Positions 56,872 to 64,000 of a DNA stretch of 64,000 bases are shown here, piece by piece (position 1 is the stretch's first letter; every line of letters starts with the position of its first letter). The DNA comes from Planctomycetota bacterium. GTDB taxonomy: Bacteria > Planctomycetota > MHYJ01 > JACQXL01 > JACQZI01. Position numbers and translations under genes: made by a program. Below the pieces are notes generated by a model. It had not been told where the DNA came from. It saw only the letters and a program-made list of their open reading frames with translations, and did no database searches. The stretch spans positions 1 through 64,000 of the forward strand of contig JACQZI010000007.1 in assembly GCA_016207825.1 (NCBI GenBank). Direction: 5' to 3'.

Positions 56872-57934
56872 TTTTCGCTGCCATATACATTTGTATCTGT
56901 TTTCGGGTCATCGCCAACGCTGGATTCCCCTCAAACACAGATTTATACCAAAGCGCTGTTTCTTTTATCGAGCGTTCAAAGCCCCATTTAGCGCTCCATC
57001 TTAAAATCTTCGCGGCTTTAGAGCAATTTAAATGCAATAAGGTTGATTCATAGAAATAATTTTTGGGCCTTTGGATTCTTATTTTCCCTTTGCCCCAGTA
57101 AAAAACTATTTTTTCAGCAACATCTTTAACTGTTTTTATATCTTTTCCGCTTGGCCCAAAATTCCATGAATCAGAATATTTTCGGGGGTTGTTATACAAC
57201 ATAGTGGCTAATGTTAAATAACCGGATAATGGCTCCAAAACATGTTGCCAAGGCCGGGTTGCCTCTGGACGGCGTAAAACTATCGGCTTATTATCCTGTA
57301 ACGCCTTAATGCAATCAGGAACAATCCGGTCCGAAGACCAATCTCCGCCGCCAATTACATTTCCCGCCCTGGTGCTTGCCGCACCGAAACTCTTTTTCTC
57401 CGTGAAGAATGAATTATTGTATGCCGCAAAAACCATCTCGGCTGAAGCCTTTGAAGCGCTGTATGGATCGCGCCCTCCTAATTCATCAGACTCGCAATAG
57501 CCTCTCGTTAATTCCTTGTTTTTGTAGCATTTATCCGATGTTATATAAACCAACGTCCGTAAATAACCGCTCAAGCGGGCGATTTCAAGTATATTGACAG
57601 AGCCTCCGATATTCGTGTCAAAAGTGCGTTTTGCCTCCGCATAAGAAACACTAACTAAGGCTTGCGCGGCTAAATGAAAAATAAATTCCGGCTTGAAGCT
57701 ATCGCATGCTTTTTTCAATCGGTTAAAATTCCTGATATCACCATTAATATGCTTAATAATTTTATTTAGTTTGATTAGATTAAAATGGTCGTTTTCTCTT
57801 TCCGGAGGCAAAGCATAACCAAGCACTTTTGCCCCCAGTTCATGGAGCCACAGGCTCAACCAAGAACCTTTAAAACCGGTGTCCCCGGTAACCAAAACAC
57901 GCTTCCCATTGAATATTTTCACCAGATCATCCAC
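56855..57934 (-). CDS. rfbG: CDP-glucose 4,6-dehydratase
   Basis: A 359-residue extended SDR. GDTGFKGSWLSLWLHELGAKVLGYALPP is the characteristic RfbG N-terminus; YITSDKCYKNKE, YCESDELGGRDPYSASKASAE (catalytic YxxxK) and RAGNVIGGGDWSSDRIVPD also match. It converts CDP-glucose to CDP-4-keto-6-deoxyglucose. It follows rfbF with a 16-bp overlap, so product hand-over is clear. Confidence 0.95.
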   Translation of the reverse strand: MDDLVKIFNGKRVLVTGDTGFKGSWLSLWLHELGAKVLGYALPPERENDHFNLIKLNKIIKHINGDIRNFNRLKKACDSFKPEFIFHLAAQALVSVSYAEAKRTFDTNIGGSVNILEIARLSGYLRTLVYITSDKCYKNKELTRGYCESDELGGRDPYSASKASAEMVFAAYNNSFFTEKKSFGAASTRAGNVIGGGDWSSDRIVPDCIKALQDNKPIVLRRPEATRPWQHVLEPLSGYLTLATMLYNNPRKYSDSWNFGPSGKDIKTVKDVAEKIVFYWGKGKIRIQRPKNYFYESTLLHLNCSKAAKILRWSAKWGFERSIKETALWYKSVFEGNPALAMTRKQIQMYMAAKNDRRR

Positions 57935-58704
57935 GGTGCGTTTCCTTTATTATAAAGATTATTAAGCAATGTGTAATCGCGATAGGTATCCATCGGCTGC
58001 CAAAAACCCTCGTGTTTATAAACCATCATTTGATTGTCTTTAACTAATTGCCGCATCGGTTCCTGTTCAAAAACTAAATCTTCTCGATTATTTAAATAAT
58101 CAAATAGTTCTTTACGGCATACAAAAAAACCACCGGAAATCAAGCCCGCTATCGCCTGCGGCTTTTCATTAAATTCGGTGACCAATCCTTTTGAATCGCT
58201 GTTTAATTCCCCAAAACGCCCGGGAGGCCTTACACCCGTTACGGTAAGGATTTTCCCATGCGCCAAATGGAACTTCAATAACTTATCAAGATTAATATCC
58301 CCAACTCCATCCCCATAAGTCAACATAAAGTTTTTATCCTTATTCAAATACTTCTCAATACACTTAACCCTTGCCCCGGTCATTGAATGCAATCCGGTCT
58401 TCGCCAGCGTTACATCCCAACCGGCTTCTGAAATTTTTTCATGATAACTAATTTCCCCTCCTAAAGTAACTGTGATATCACACATGTTTGTCTCATAATT
58501 CAAAAAAAAATCCCTTATTGACTCTCCTTTATGGCCCAAACAAAGAATAAATTTATTGTGATTGAAATGGGCATAATATTTCATTATATGCCATAAAATC
58601 GGGTTCGCACCAACAGGAATCATTGCTTTCGGAATATTATCCGCTACATCACGAATGCGTGTTCCGTACCCACCGCATAAAATTGCAACTTTAAGGCTTG
58701 TCAT
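57919..58704 (-). CDS. rfbF: glucose-1-phosphate cytidylyltransferase
   Basis: A 261-residue nucleotidyltransferase making CDP-glucose. LCGGYGTRIRDVADNIPKAM, PVGANPILWHIMKYYAHFN, LTYGDGVGDINLDKLLKFHL and TGVRPPGRFGEL are diagnostic of RfbF. ATG 58704 has an AAGGAG site; an in-frame TTG 6 bp earlier is not needed. It begins the CDP-deoxysugar part of the operon. Confidence 0.95.
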   Translation of the reverse strand: MTSLKVAILCGGYGTRIRDVADNIPKAMIPVGANPILWHIMKYYAHFNHNKFILCLGHKGESIRDFFLNYETNMCDITVTLGGEISYHEKISEAGWDVTLAKTGLHSMTGARVKCIEKYLNKDKNFMLTYGDGVGDINLDKLLKFHLAHGKILTVTGVRPPGRFGELNSDSKGLVTEFNEKPQAIAGLISGGFFVCRKELFDYLNNREDLVFEQEPMRQLVKDNQMMVYKHEGFWQPMDTYRDYTLLNNLYNKGNAPWMIW

Positions 58705-58751
58705 ATTCAACTCCTTTTATTATATGCTGATTTATCCAGCGGTAAAATAAA

Positions 58752-59396
58752 TTATATCTTATTGATAATACCAAAAAGCCCGGATAAATCTTTTATTTTA
58801 ACACAATCAATTTTATCAAAAAGATGCTTATTATCACTGGTCATTCTTGCAATGAATTTAACAGCGTTATTCTCGGCAGCACTATAATCACTCAATGCAT
58901 CTCCTACATAAACCGTTTCGCTTGGTTTTATGGATTCCTTAACAATTATATCACGCACAATATCCTCTTTTTTTGACGGCGAACCGTATACCCCCTTAAA
59001 ATAACTATTTATGCTTCTCTTTTGTATTATATCTATTATTTCCGATTGAGGGGTTGCGGAACAGATAAAACACATATATCTATCTGAATATTTTTCTAAA
59101 AATTCCTTTGCCCCAATAACGTAAGGAGCATTTATGACTTCAACCACAACAATACGCGCAAAATCATTACAAAGCTGCTTAAATCTTCTATCGCTTAAAT
59201 GGCTTTGTATAATATTTTTGTGTATGTATCTAAATTTATCTTGCCTAGAAACTCCAGTATTATTTAAGTGATAATCAACAATTTGCTTTACAACTTCTTT
59301 TCCTTGATTTTCAAACAGTTTAGCAAAGGCTTTCGTTTTTATATCTACCGATTCTGCAATTACCCCATCAAAGTCAAAAACAATCGCCTTAATCAT
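58752..59396 (-). CDS. HAD-superfamily phosphatase
   Basis: A 214-residue HAD hydrolase: nucleophile FDFDGVIAES (motif I), FICSATPQSEI (motif II region) and VYVGDALSDYSAAENNAVKFI (motif III/IV). The helical cap includes NNTGVSRQDKFRYI, a pattern often seen in HAD proteins of polysaccharide clusters. The substrate is probably a sugar phosphate or an intermediate of this pathway. The start at 59396 overlaps the upstream stop (ATGA), which rules out the longer frame from 59420. Confidence 0.85.
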   Translation of the reverse strand: MIKAIVFDFDGVIAESVDIKTKAFAKLFENQGKEVVKQIVDYHLNNTGVSRQDKFRYIHKNIIQSHLSDRRFKQLCNDFARIVVVEVINAPYVIGAKEFLEKYSDRYMCFICSATPQSEIIDIIQKRSINSYFKGVYGSPSKKEDIVRDIIVKESIKPSETVYVGDALSDYSAAENNAVKFIARMTSDNKHLFDKIDCVKIKDLSGLFGIINKI

Positions 59397-60055
59397 TTTA
59401 CCACCCCAATAACCGTACAAGGGGCACTATCTATCCCTTCAATCACGATAGGAACAACCCAAACCGATTCCAGTTTTTTTAAGCCCTCTGGAATAAGCAT
59501 ATCCTCAATAATCAAAATCGGATGGCCCTGCCCTTTAGGATTAAGGAAAACCCGATGAGCATTTCTCCCCAAATTCCTGTGCTGAAATGATGAAAGCGAA
59601 ATCAAATCAAATCCGATAGCACGCACTTTTGGATATTTCTTCCTTAACCACAATCCAACATTCGGACTAATGCCGGGATTCTGGCAGCTATAAACCCTTT
59701 GTCCACGGAATTCACACCAGCCCGTTTTCAAAATAAGCAAATCTGTTTTAACATTAATATCATATTTAAAATCTGTTATATCTATCATTTGTCCAGGCAA
59801 AACCTTCATAGACACGACCTGTGGTTTCCTGAAAAACCAGAAATCGGCCTCATAATCGACAACGGTTTTGCCCTTAGGGAAAAAATGCGCCGGGCAATCA
59901 ATATGAGTCCCCCAATGGTTTTCGACACCTACCCGATAAATTCTACATGAATCGCCCGCGGCAATTGATTTCACTGCTTTAAGAAGTACACTTTCTTTTA
60001 CCTTACCATAAACAGGGATAGTCCGTTTTAATTTATGAGACAAATATTTTATCAT
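59393..60055 (-). CDS. cyclase-family (kynurenine formamidase-like) metal hydrolase
   Basis: A 220-residue protein of the cyclase/arylformamidase family. The zinc motif HxGTHxDxPxH appears as NHWGTHIDCPAHFFPKG; LILKTGW and IEGIDSAPCTVIGVV are typical. Family members hydrolyse amides or act on isatin- and oxo-acid-like substrates. Its presence in a sugar operon is uncommon; it may act on a formylated or lactone-like intermediate, but that is only inference. It overlaps the HAD gene by 4 bp. Confidence 0.82.
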   Translation of the reverse strand: MIKYLSHKLKRTIPVYGKVKESVLLKAVKSIAAGDSCRIYRVGVENHWGTHIDCPAHFFPKGKTVVDYEADFWFFRKPQVVSMKVLPGQMIDITDFKYDINVKTDLLILKTGWCEFRGQRVYSCQNPGISPNVGLWLRKKYPKVRAIGFDLISLSSFQHRNLGRNAHRVFLNPKGQGHPILIIEDMLIPEGLKKLESVWVVPIVIEGIDSAPCTVIGVVK

Positions 60056-60076
60056 CCGGCTTAAAGCATATTCGAA

Positions 60077-60961
60077 TCATTTCTTATTGATTTTGTCAAA
60101 CATCTCCTGCATACAAAGGAGTAACCCTTGCCCCATATCTGTATAGTAATGCTTCACATATTTTTTCCCGACTTTGGGAATAAAAGTGTAAGGCGTTATA
60201 GTATAATGCTCCATAGGATCTTCAGATTTTGGCTTGATGTATTTAATTTTAACATTTTTCTTCAAAATTTCTTTTATCATAATAAATAATTCATTTATTT
60301 TCATCGGGTGATGTCCGGTAAATATAATGTGTTCATTTTTAAATTCATTATTTAGGATTTCGACACTTGCCTTGGCCGCATCGATAACATTAATGTACTC
60401 CCTAATTTCATCCCCATGCCCTTGATATGTAATTTCTCCTTCAGTCATAGCTTGTTTGATATATCGAAAAACGCTGTTCCTCTCATCAGCCCGAGGCCCA
60501 TACAAAGTTCCGTAACGTAATATCGAGTAATCGAGTCCATATTGCTTTTGATACGTTTCTATGTATTGCTCACTGGCATATTTGCTACATCTGTAAAAAG
60601 AGCCGGAATTACTGTAGACATAAATCGTACTGGCATAGATAAATCTTTTAACATTAGCTATACGTGCCGCTTCCAAAAGTATTACGTTCCCAAGAATGTT
60701 ATATTTTACCGTTTCTATTGGATGCCTCGACGCCGCATCAATATCGGCAATGCCAGCAAAATTATACACAACATCACTCCCCCTAACTGTTTTACCAACT
60801 AATTTAGAATCCATAATATCCCCAATTATATAATCCTGATTTCGTTGCAAACGTTCCGGCCTCTTTAAATCAAAAATAATCACCTTATGCCCCACGGCAG
60901 TTAAAGCATCCGCCACATGGCTTCCGAGAAAACCGGCTCCGCCAAATACAACTATTTTCAT
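60077..60961 (-). CDS. NAD-dependent epimerase/dehydratase (extended SDR)
   Basis: A 294-residue extended SDR. GGAGFLGSHVADAL is the cofactor motif, and the active-site part is IYASTIYVYSNSGSFYRCSKYASE, with YRCSK as YxxxK. LRYGTLYGPRADERN is typical of nucleotide-sugar epimerases. ATG 60961 follows an AAAGGATG site and gives a standard MKIVVFGG start; the longer frame from 61030 would overlap the radical SAM gene. It is a second SDR in the operon, so two ketone-reducing or epimerising steps are possible. Confidence 0.85.
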   Translation of the reverse strand: MKIVVFGGAGFLGSHVADALTAVGHKVIIFDLKRPERLQRNQDYIIGDIMDSKLVGKTVRGSDVVYNFAGIADIDAASRHPIETVKYNILGNVILLEAARIANVKRFIYASTIYVYSNSGSFYRCSKYASEQYIETYQKQYGLDYSILRYGTLYGPRADERNSVFRYIKQAMTEGEITYQGHGDEIREYINVIDAAKASVEILNNEFKNEHIIFTGHHPMKINELFIMIKEILKKNVKIKYIKPKSEDPMEHYTITPYTFIPKVGKKYVKHYYTDMGQGLLLCMQEMFDKINKK

Positions 60962-60983
60962 AGTATCATCCTTTTTTAAAAAC

Positions 60984-62477
60984 CTATTTCTGATCTCTGA
61001 AGCACCATTCCTTAATTTTATAATATTCATTTTTTAAAACAGCATACATTGCATTACCTTGACAATTTAATTTCTCGGCAATTTTTATACGGGGGAATTC
61101 TGATTTAGGCATCTGCACATACAACGGAATTGTCCTAAAAAGCCCAATAAGCTCATCACATGAAATACTATTATTTTCAAGAGCGTATTGCATCTGGAAA
61201 TAATCTTCCCCGATAAAATCAGGACTAATCATTTTTCTCTCTTCACATATTTTTCGCAACTCGCATCCTCGATAAGGCGTAAAAAGAAAAATACTTATAC
61301 TGTCGGGTTTCACTTCTCTCAACAGCTCAACACCATCAAAAATGGTATCTCTGGTTTCATCAGGAAATCCTATGATAAGATTCATTGAAAACGAAATCTT
61401 CATATCCTTTAGAATAAAACAACTTTTTTTTACCAAGTCGTTAGAGTAATTTCTTTTTAAAACATTTTTCCTAAAAAGCTCATTCCCGCTTTCTAACCCA
61501 ATACTTATTCTTTTACAATTGGTTTTAGCCAACCAAGCAGCTTTTTCTTCCGTTATATCCTCCGGCCTTGTTTCGATCCAATATGGAATAGCATAGTCAG
61601 AATACATTTCCATATATTCATTAAACCTATCCTTATTGACAGCTAAAAAGGATTCCGAATGTTTATAAATAAACTCTGGTCTATATTCTTTTATATATTC
61701 ATCATATTCACGATTTATTTTATCAATCGTTTTCAGGCGATACCACCTACCGTTTTTTCTGAACATTCTGCTAAGAAAAGAATTTCCACAATACGTACAA
61801 TTATATGGACATCCCCGACTTAATTCAAGGCTAATCGTACGATAAACCTTCCCCATCATAGGCTTATCAAGGAAACGAGAACCAAAAAGAGAAAAATCTA
61901 AAATGGGCAAATTGTTAATATCGACCAAACTTGTTGTTTTGTTTGTTATATGTCCTTTAGATGTTTTAATAATAAATCCGGCTATCCCTGTAATGTCATC
62001 ACCATTTTTAATTTTTTCACATAGCCCAACAAAGTTTTCCTCCCCTTCGCCTATACAAATAAAATCAATGAGTTCATTCTTTATAAGCGTCTCGGGAGCA
62101 TAAATTGCATGTACCCCCCCTACTGCTATTTTAATCCGCCTCGTTCTTATCACATCTCTAATAGAATCAAGAAGTTTCATACTAAATAAAAACGTCGGCT
62201 CAACTATTGAGAATCCGATTAAATCTGGAGAAAATGATTCTATTTTTGACCTAAAAGCCTGATAAACATCGTCATCCATATAAGATATCCTAACCGAAGG
62301 GAATTGAAGGTGTTCCATTCTTATCTCCATAGAACTCTTTCTATCCCATTTATAAAAGGTAGTATCAAACAAATCTACGTTAAATCCGGCTTCTCGCAAG
62401 GAAGCAATTATTTGCGATACGCCCATGGGAAGCGCATTTTCCTGCATACTGTTGCAATAGACCATCAATATTTTCAT
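60984..62477 (-). CDS. B12-binding-domain radical SAM enzyme (tandem copy B)
   Basis: A 497-residue enzyme. The N-terminal domain (about 1-165) has the cobalamin-binding fold of class B radical SAM proteins (MGVSQIIASLREAGFNVDLFDT, SPDLIGFSIVEP, IAVGGVHAIYAPE, CIGEGEENF). The radical SAM core carries C223, C227 and C230 (RGCPYNCTYC), then RPEDITEEKA and GLESGNELFRKNVLKRN. It is a diverged homologue of the next gene upstream, with the same length. Such enzymes methylate or rearrange unreactive carbons. The substrate here is unknown, perhaps the CDP-sugar, its glycan or a lipid carrier. Confidence 0.88.
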   Translation of the reverse strand: MKILMVYCNSMQENALPMGVSQIIASLREAGFNVDLFDTTFYKWDRKSSMEIRMEHLQFPSVRISYMDDDVYQAFRSKIESFSPDLIGFSIVEPTFLFSMKLLDSIRDVIRTRRIKIAVGGVHAIYAPETLIKNELIDFICIGEGEENFVGLCEKIKNGDDITGIAGFIIKTSKGHITNKTTSLVDINNLPILDFSLFGSRFLDKPMMGKVYRTISLELSRGCPYNCTYCGNSFLSRMFRKNGRWYRLKTIDKINREYDEYIKEYRPEFIYKHSESFLAVNKDRFNEYMEMYSDYAIPYWIETRPEDITEEKAAWLAKTNCKRISIGLESGNELFRKNVLKRNYSNDLVKKSCFILKDMKISFSMNLIIGFPDETRDTIFDGVELLREVKPDSISIFLFTPYRGCELRKICEERKMISPDFIGEDYFQMQYALENNSISCDELIGLFRTIPLYVQMPKSEFPRIKIAEKLNCQGNAMYAVLKNEYYKIKEWCFRDQK

Positions 62478-62488
62478 TGTCTTCTTAA

Positions 62489-63982
62489 TTAATTAAAATA
62501 TCTTTCATAATAAGTTTTTCTCAATTCGGCAAAAACCTTATTCCCTTTTTTATCAAAACGCTCTGCTATCTTTATTTTATTCCATTCGCTTTTCGGAAAT
62601 CTGGCATAAAGAGGAAATGTCCTCTGCAATCCTTTTAATTTCTCATAACTTATCGGCTGATTCCTCAAAGGCACACTATCAAGTGCCTGATGCACCTTAG
62701 CATCTTTGTCAAGATAACCTTTCTTAATGCAATACCAATACAAATCGGTCCCTTTATAGGGAGTAAACAAATAGCAATTTATCGTGGTCGGGTTTATTTG
62801 CCGGTTGAGATTAATAGTATCAAAAATCAATTCCCTTGTCTCTTCAGGGAAACCCATAATATTATTTACCGTATAGGCGATTTTATATTTCTCAACTATT
62901 TTCAACCCTTCAACAATCTTCTCATTGGAAGAAATCCTTCTTAATATCCTCTTCCTAAAATCTTCGTTGCCATGTTCAATCCCAAACTGGAGATTTTGAC
63001 AACCCATTCCTTTCAATATCCTTATCTTTTCCTCCGTAATAGTCTCCGGCCTTGACTGGCACCAGAAAGGCAAATCGATTGCTTTATATTTATCGGCAAA
63101 CTCCTTTAGTTCGCCGACCGATCTTGCCAAGAAAGATTCTGCATTGAAATTAATATAATCCGGTTTGTATTTCTTTACCAGAAACTCCATTTCATCCATT
63201 ACCCTATTAACATCCTTTTTCCTGTAATAAACACCGCAATTATTCGCCTTGTATAACTTCCTCAACTGAGGCGCCTCGCAATACGTACACTGGTAAGGAC
63301 AACCCCTGTCAATTTCGATATGAAGCATTGTATATATTTTCCCATACATCGGGCGATAAAGCCGTTTCTTATCAAATATATCATAATCTATACAAGGTAA
63401 TTTATTAACATCCGTAAGCGGGCGCATCGAATTCTTAATAACCTTGCCACGCTTTTTCACCCACAAGTTTTGTATCTTGGAATAATCTTCCCTTCTTGAC
63501 ATCTTCCCGCATAATTCCTCTAATGCTTTTTCTCCTTCCCCAATACAAAGCATATCAATCAGATCATTATTAATCACATCTTCGGGGGAAAATGTCACAA
63601 AGACACCGCCCGCAATTACCGGTATATCAAAACTTTTTATGGCGTTAAGCAATGAAATCGCCAGATCATAAGTATCCTCAACAATAGTCACGCCTATCAA
63701 ATCCGGCTTATAAGACTTGACCATTTTTACCAAATCATTGTAAATATCGGCTTCAATGAGCTTCACACCCCGCTCTTTCCAGTTAAACTCCTTAACTTGC
63801 AAAAGCTCCACCTTTTTCTGCTCAAAACTCACTTCCTCGGTTCTATAATACGTCGTATCAAAAAGACTCACCTTAAATCCTTTTTCCTTGAGGCAAGCAG
63901 ATAGTAACGACAAGTTTATTGGCACTAACGTTGCCATCATTGTATTTGGGTAAATAAACAACAATTTAAAATCTCGGCTCAT
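62489..63982 (-). CDS. B12-binding-domain radical SAM enzyme (tandem copy A)
   Basis: A 497-residue enzyme in tandem with the gene at 60984. The B12-binding domain (about 1-165) shows LSLLSACLKEKGFKVSLFDTTYY, KPDLIGVTIVED, VIAGGVFVTFSPED and CIGEGEKALEEL. Cluster cysteines are C228, C232 and C235 (RGCPYQCTYC), followed by SRPETITEEKIRILKGMGC and GIEHGNEDFRKRILRRISS. An AAGGTGG site precedes the start at 63982. It is the first operon gene in the window; the promoter lies beyond the right edge. The downstream gene begins 12 bp later. Confidence 0.88.
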   Translation of the reverse strand: MSRDFKLLFIYPNTMMATLVPINLSLLSACLKEKGFKVSLFDTTYYRTEEVSFEQKKVELLQVKEFNWKERGVKLIEADIYNDLVKMVKSYKPDLIGVTIVEDTYDLAISLLNAIKSFDIPVIAGGVFVTFSPEDVINNDLIDMLCIGEGEKALEELCGKMSRREDYSKIQNLWVKKRGKVIKNSMRPLTDVNKLPCIDYDIFDKKRLYRPMYGKIYTMLHIEIDRGCPYQCTYCEAPQLRKLYKANNCGVYYRKKDVNRVMDEMEFLVKKYKPDYINFNAESFLARSVGELKEFADKYKAIDLPFWCQSRPETITEEKIRILKGMGCQNLQFGIEHGNEDFRKRILRRISSNEKIVEGLKIVEKYKIAYTVNNIMGFPEETRELIFDTINLNRQINPTTINCYLFTPYKGTDLYWYCIKKGYLDKDAKVHQALDSVPLRNQPISYEKLKGLQRTFPLYARFPKSEWNKIKIAERFDKKGNKVFAELRKTYYERYFN

Positions 63983-64000
63983 TTTTATTCCACCTTTTTC

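Overview
The window looks like a chromosomal segment of an uncultured Gram-negative bacterium, most likely from the Planctomycetota or a related PVC lineage. This is inferred from gene content. Visible pieces include a type II secretion secretin with a GspC-like partner, a heptose-phosphate phosphatase (LPS or S-layer sugar), an O-antigen-type sugar operon, FHA, HEAT, TPR and TolB-like repeat proteins, and an FG-GAP/UnbV protein. GC content is moderate and most genes have plain Shine-Dalgarno sites and sigma70-type promoters. No 16S rRNA is present, so the phylum call stays tentative.

Layout. 1-350: the 5' end of a leftward gene and, upstream of it, a candidate free-standing small RNA with its own promoter and terminator. 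386-15377: core genes (mtnA, gspD/gspC-like, leuS, tRNA-Met, PilZ, lysC, an outer-membrane porin-like protein, gmhB). 15378-21855: an accessory stretch holding a seven-repeat propeller-like protein, a phage-tail-like pair, a protein ending in a possible winged helix, a long phased array of degenerate 22-bp repeats, and the first copy of an unrecognised protein family. 21856-31839: diguanylate cyclase, DegT aminotransferase, rplU, PHP and M28 hydrolases, a frameshifted alpha/beta hydrolase, mgtC, rlmN. 31840-32348: a second 22-bp phased array. 32349-49727: TolB-like and HEAT/FHA proteins, the rpsB-ribH-tsf-pyrH operon, an alpha-oxoamine synthase, an orphan ring-opening hydrolase of anaerobic aromatic degradation (Oah/BamA), an ABC-2 exporter, a 23S-intervening-sequence-type cassette and fabG. 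49735-53600: an accessory island with the second copy of the unrecognised family, a 26-residue small gene, an IS3-like insertion sequence, a nuclease remnant and a weak third 22-bp array. 53601-63982: folD and a compact ten-gene leftward operon for a CDP-activated deoxysugar, with two tandem B12-binding radical SAM enzymes.

How the parts fit. The operon at 54525-63982 would make CDP-glucose (RfbF), dehydrate it (RfbG), epimerise and reduce it (RmlC-like protein, SDRs) and transfer it (GT2). The radical SAM pair, a cyclase-family protein and a HAD phosphatase suggest an unusual modification. The strongest unexplained signals are the 22-bp phased arrays (eight units at 31993-32168 without an indel; ten or more at 20343-20562), the candidate small RNA at 161-311, and the two-copy protein family with its 26-residue neighbour.
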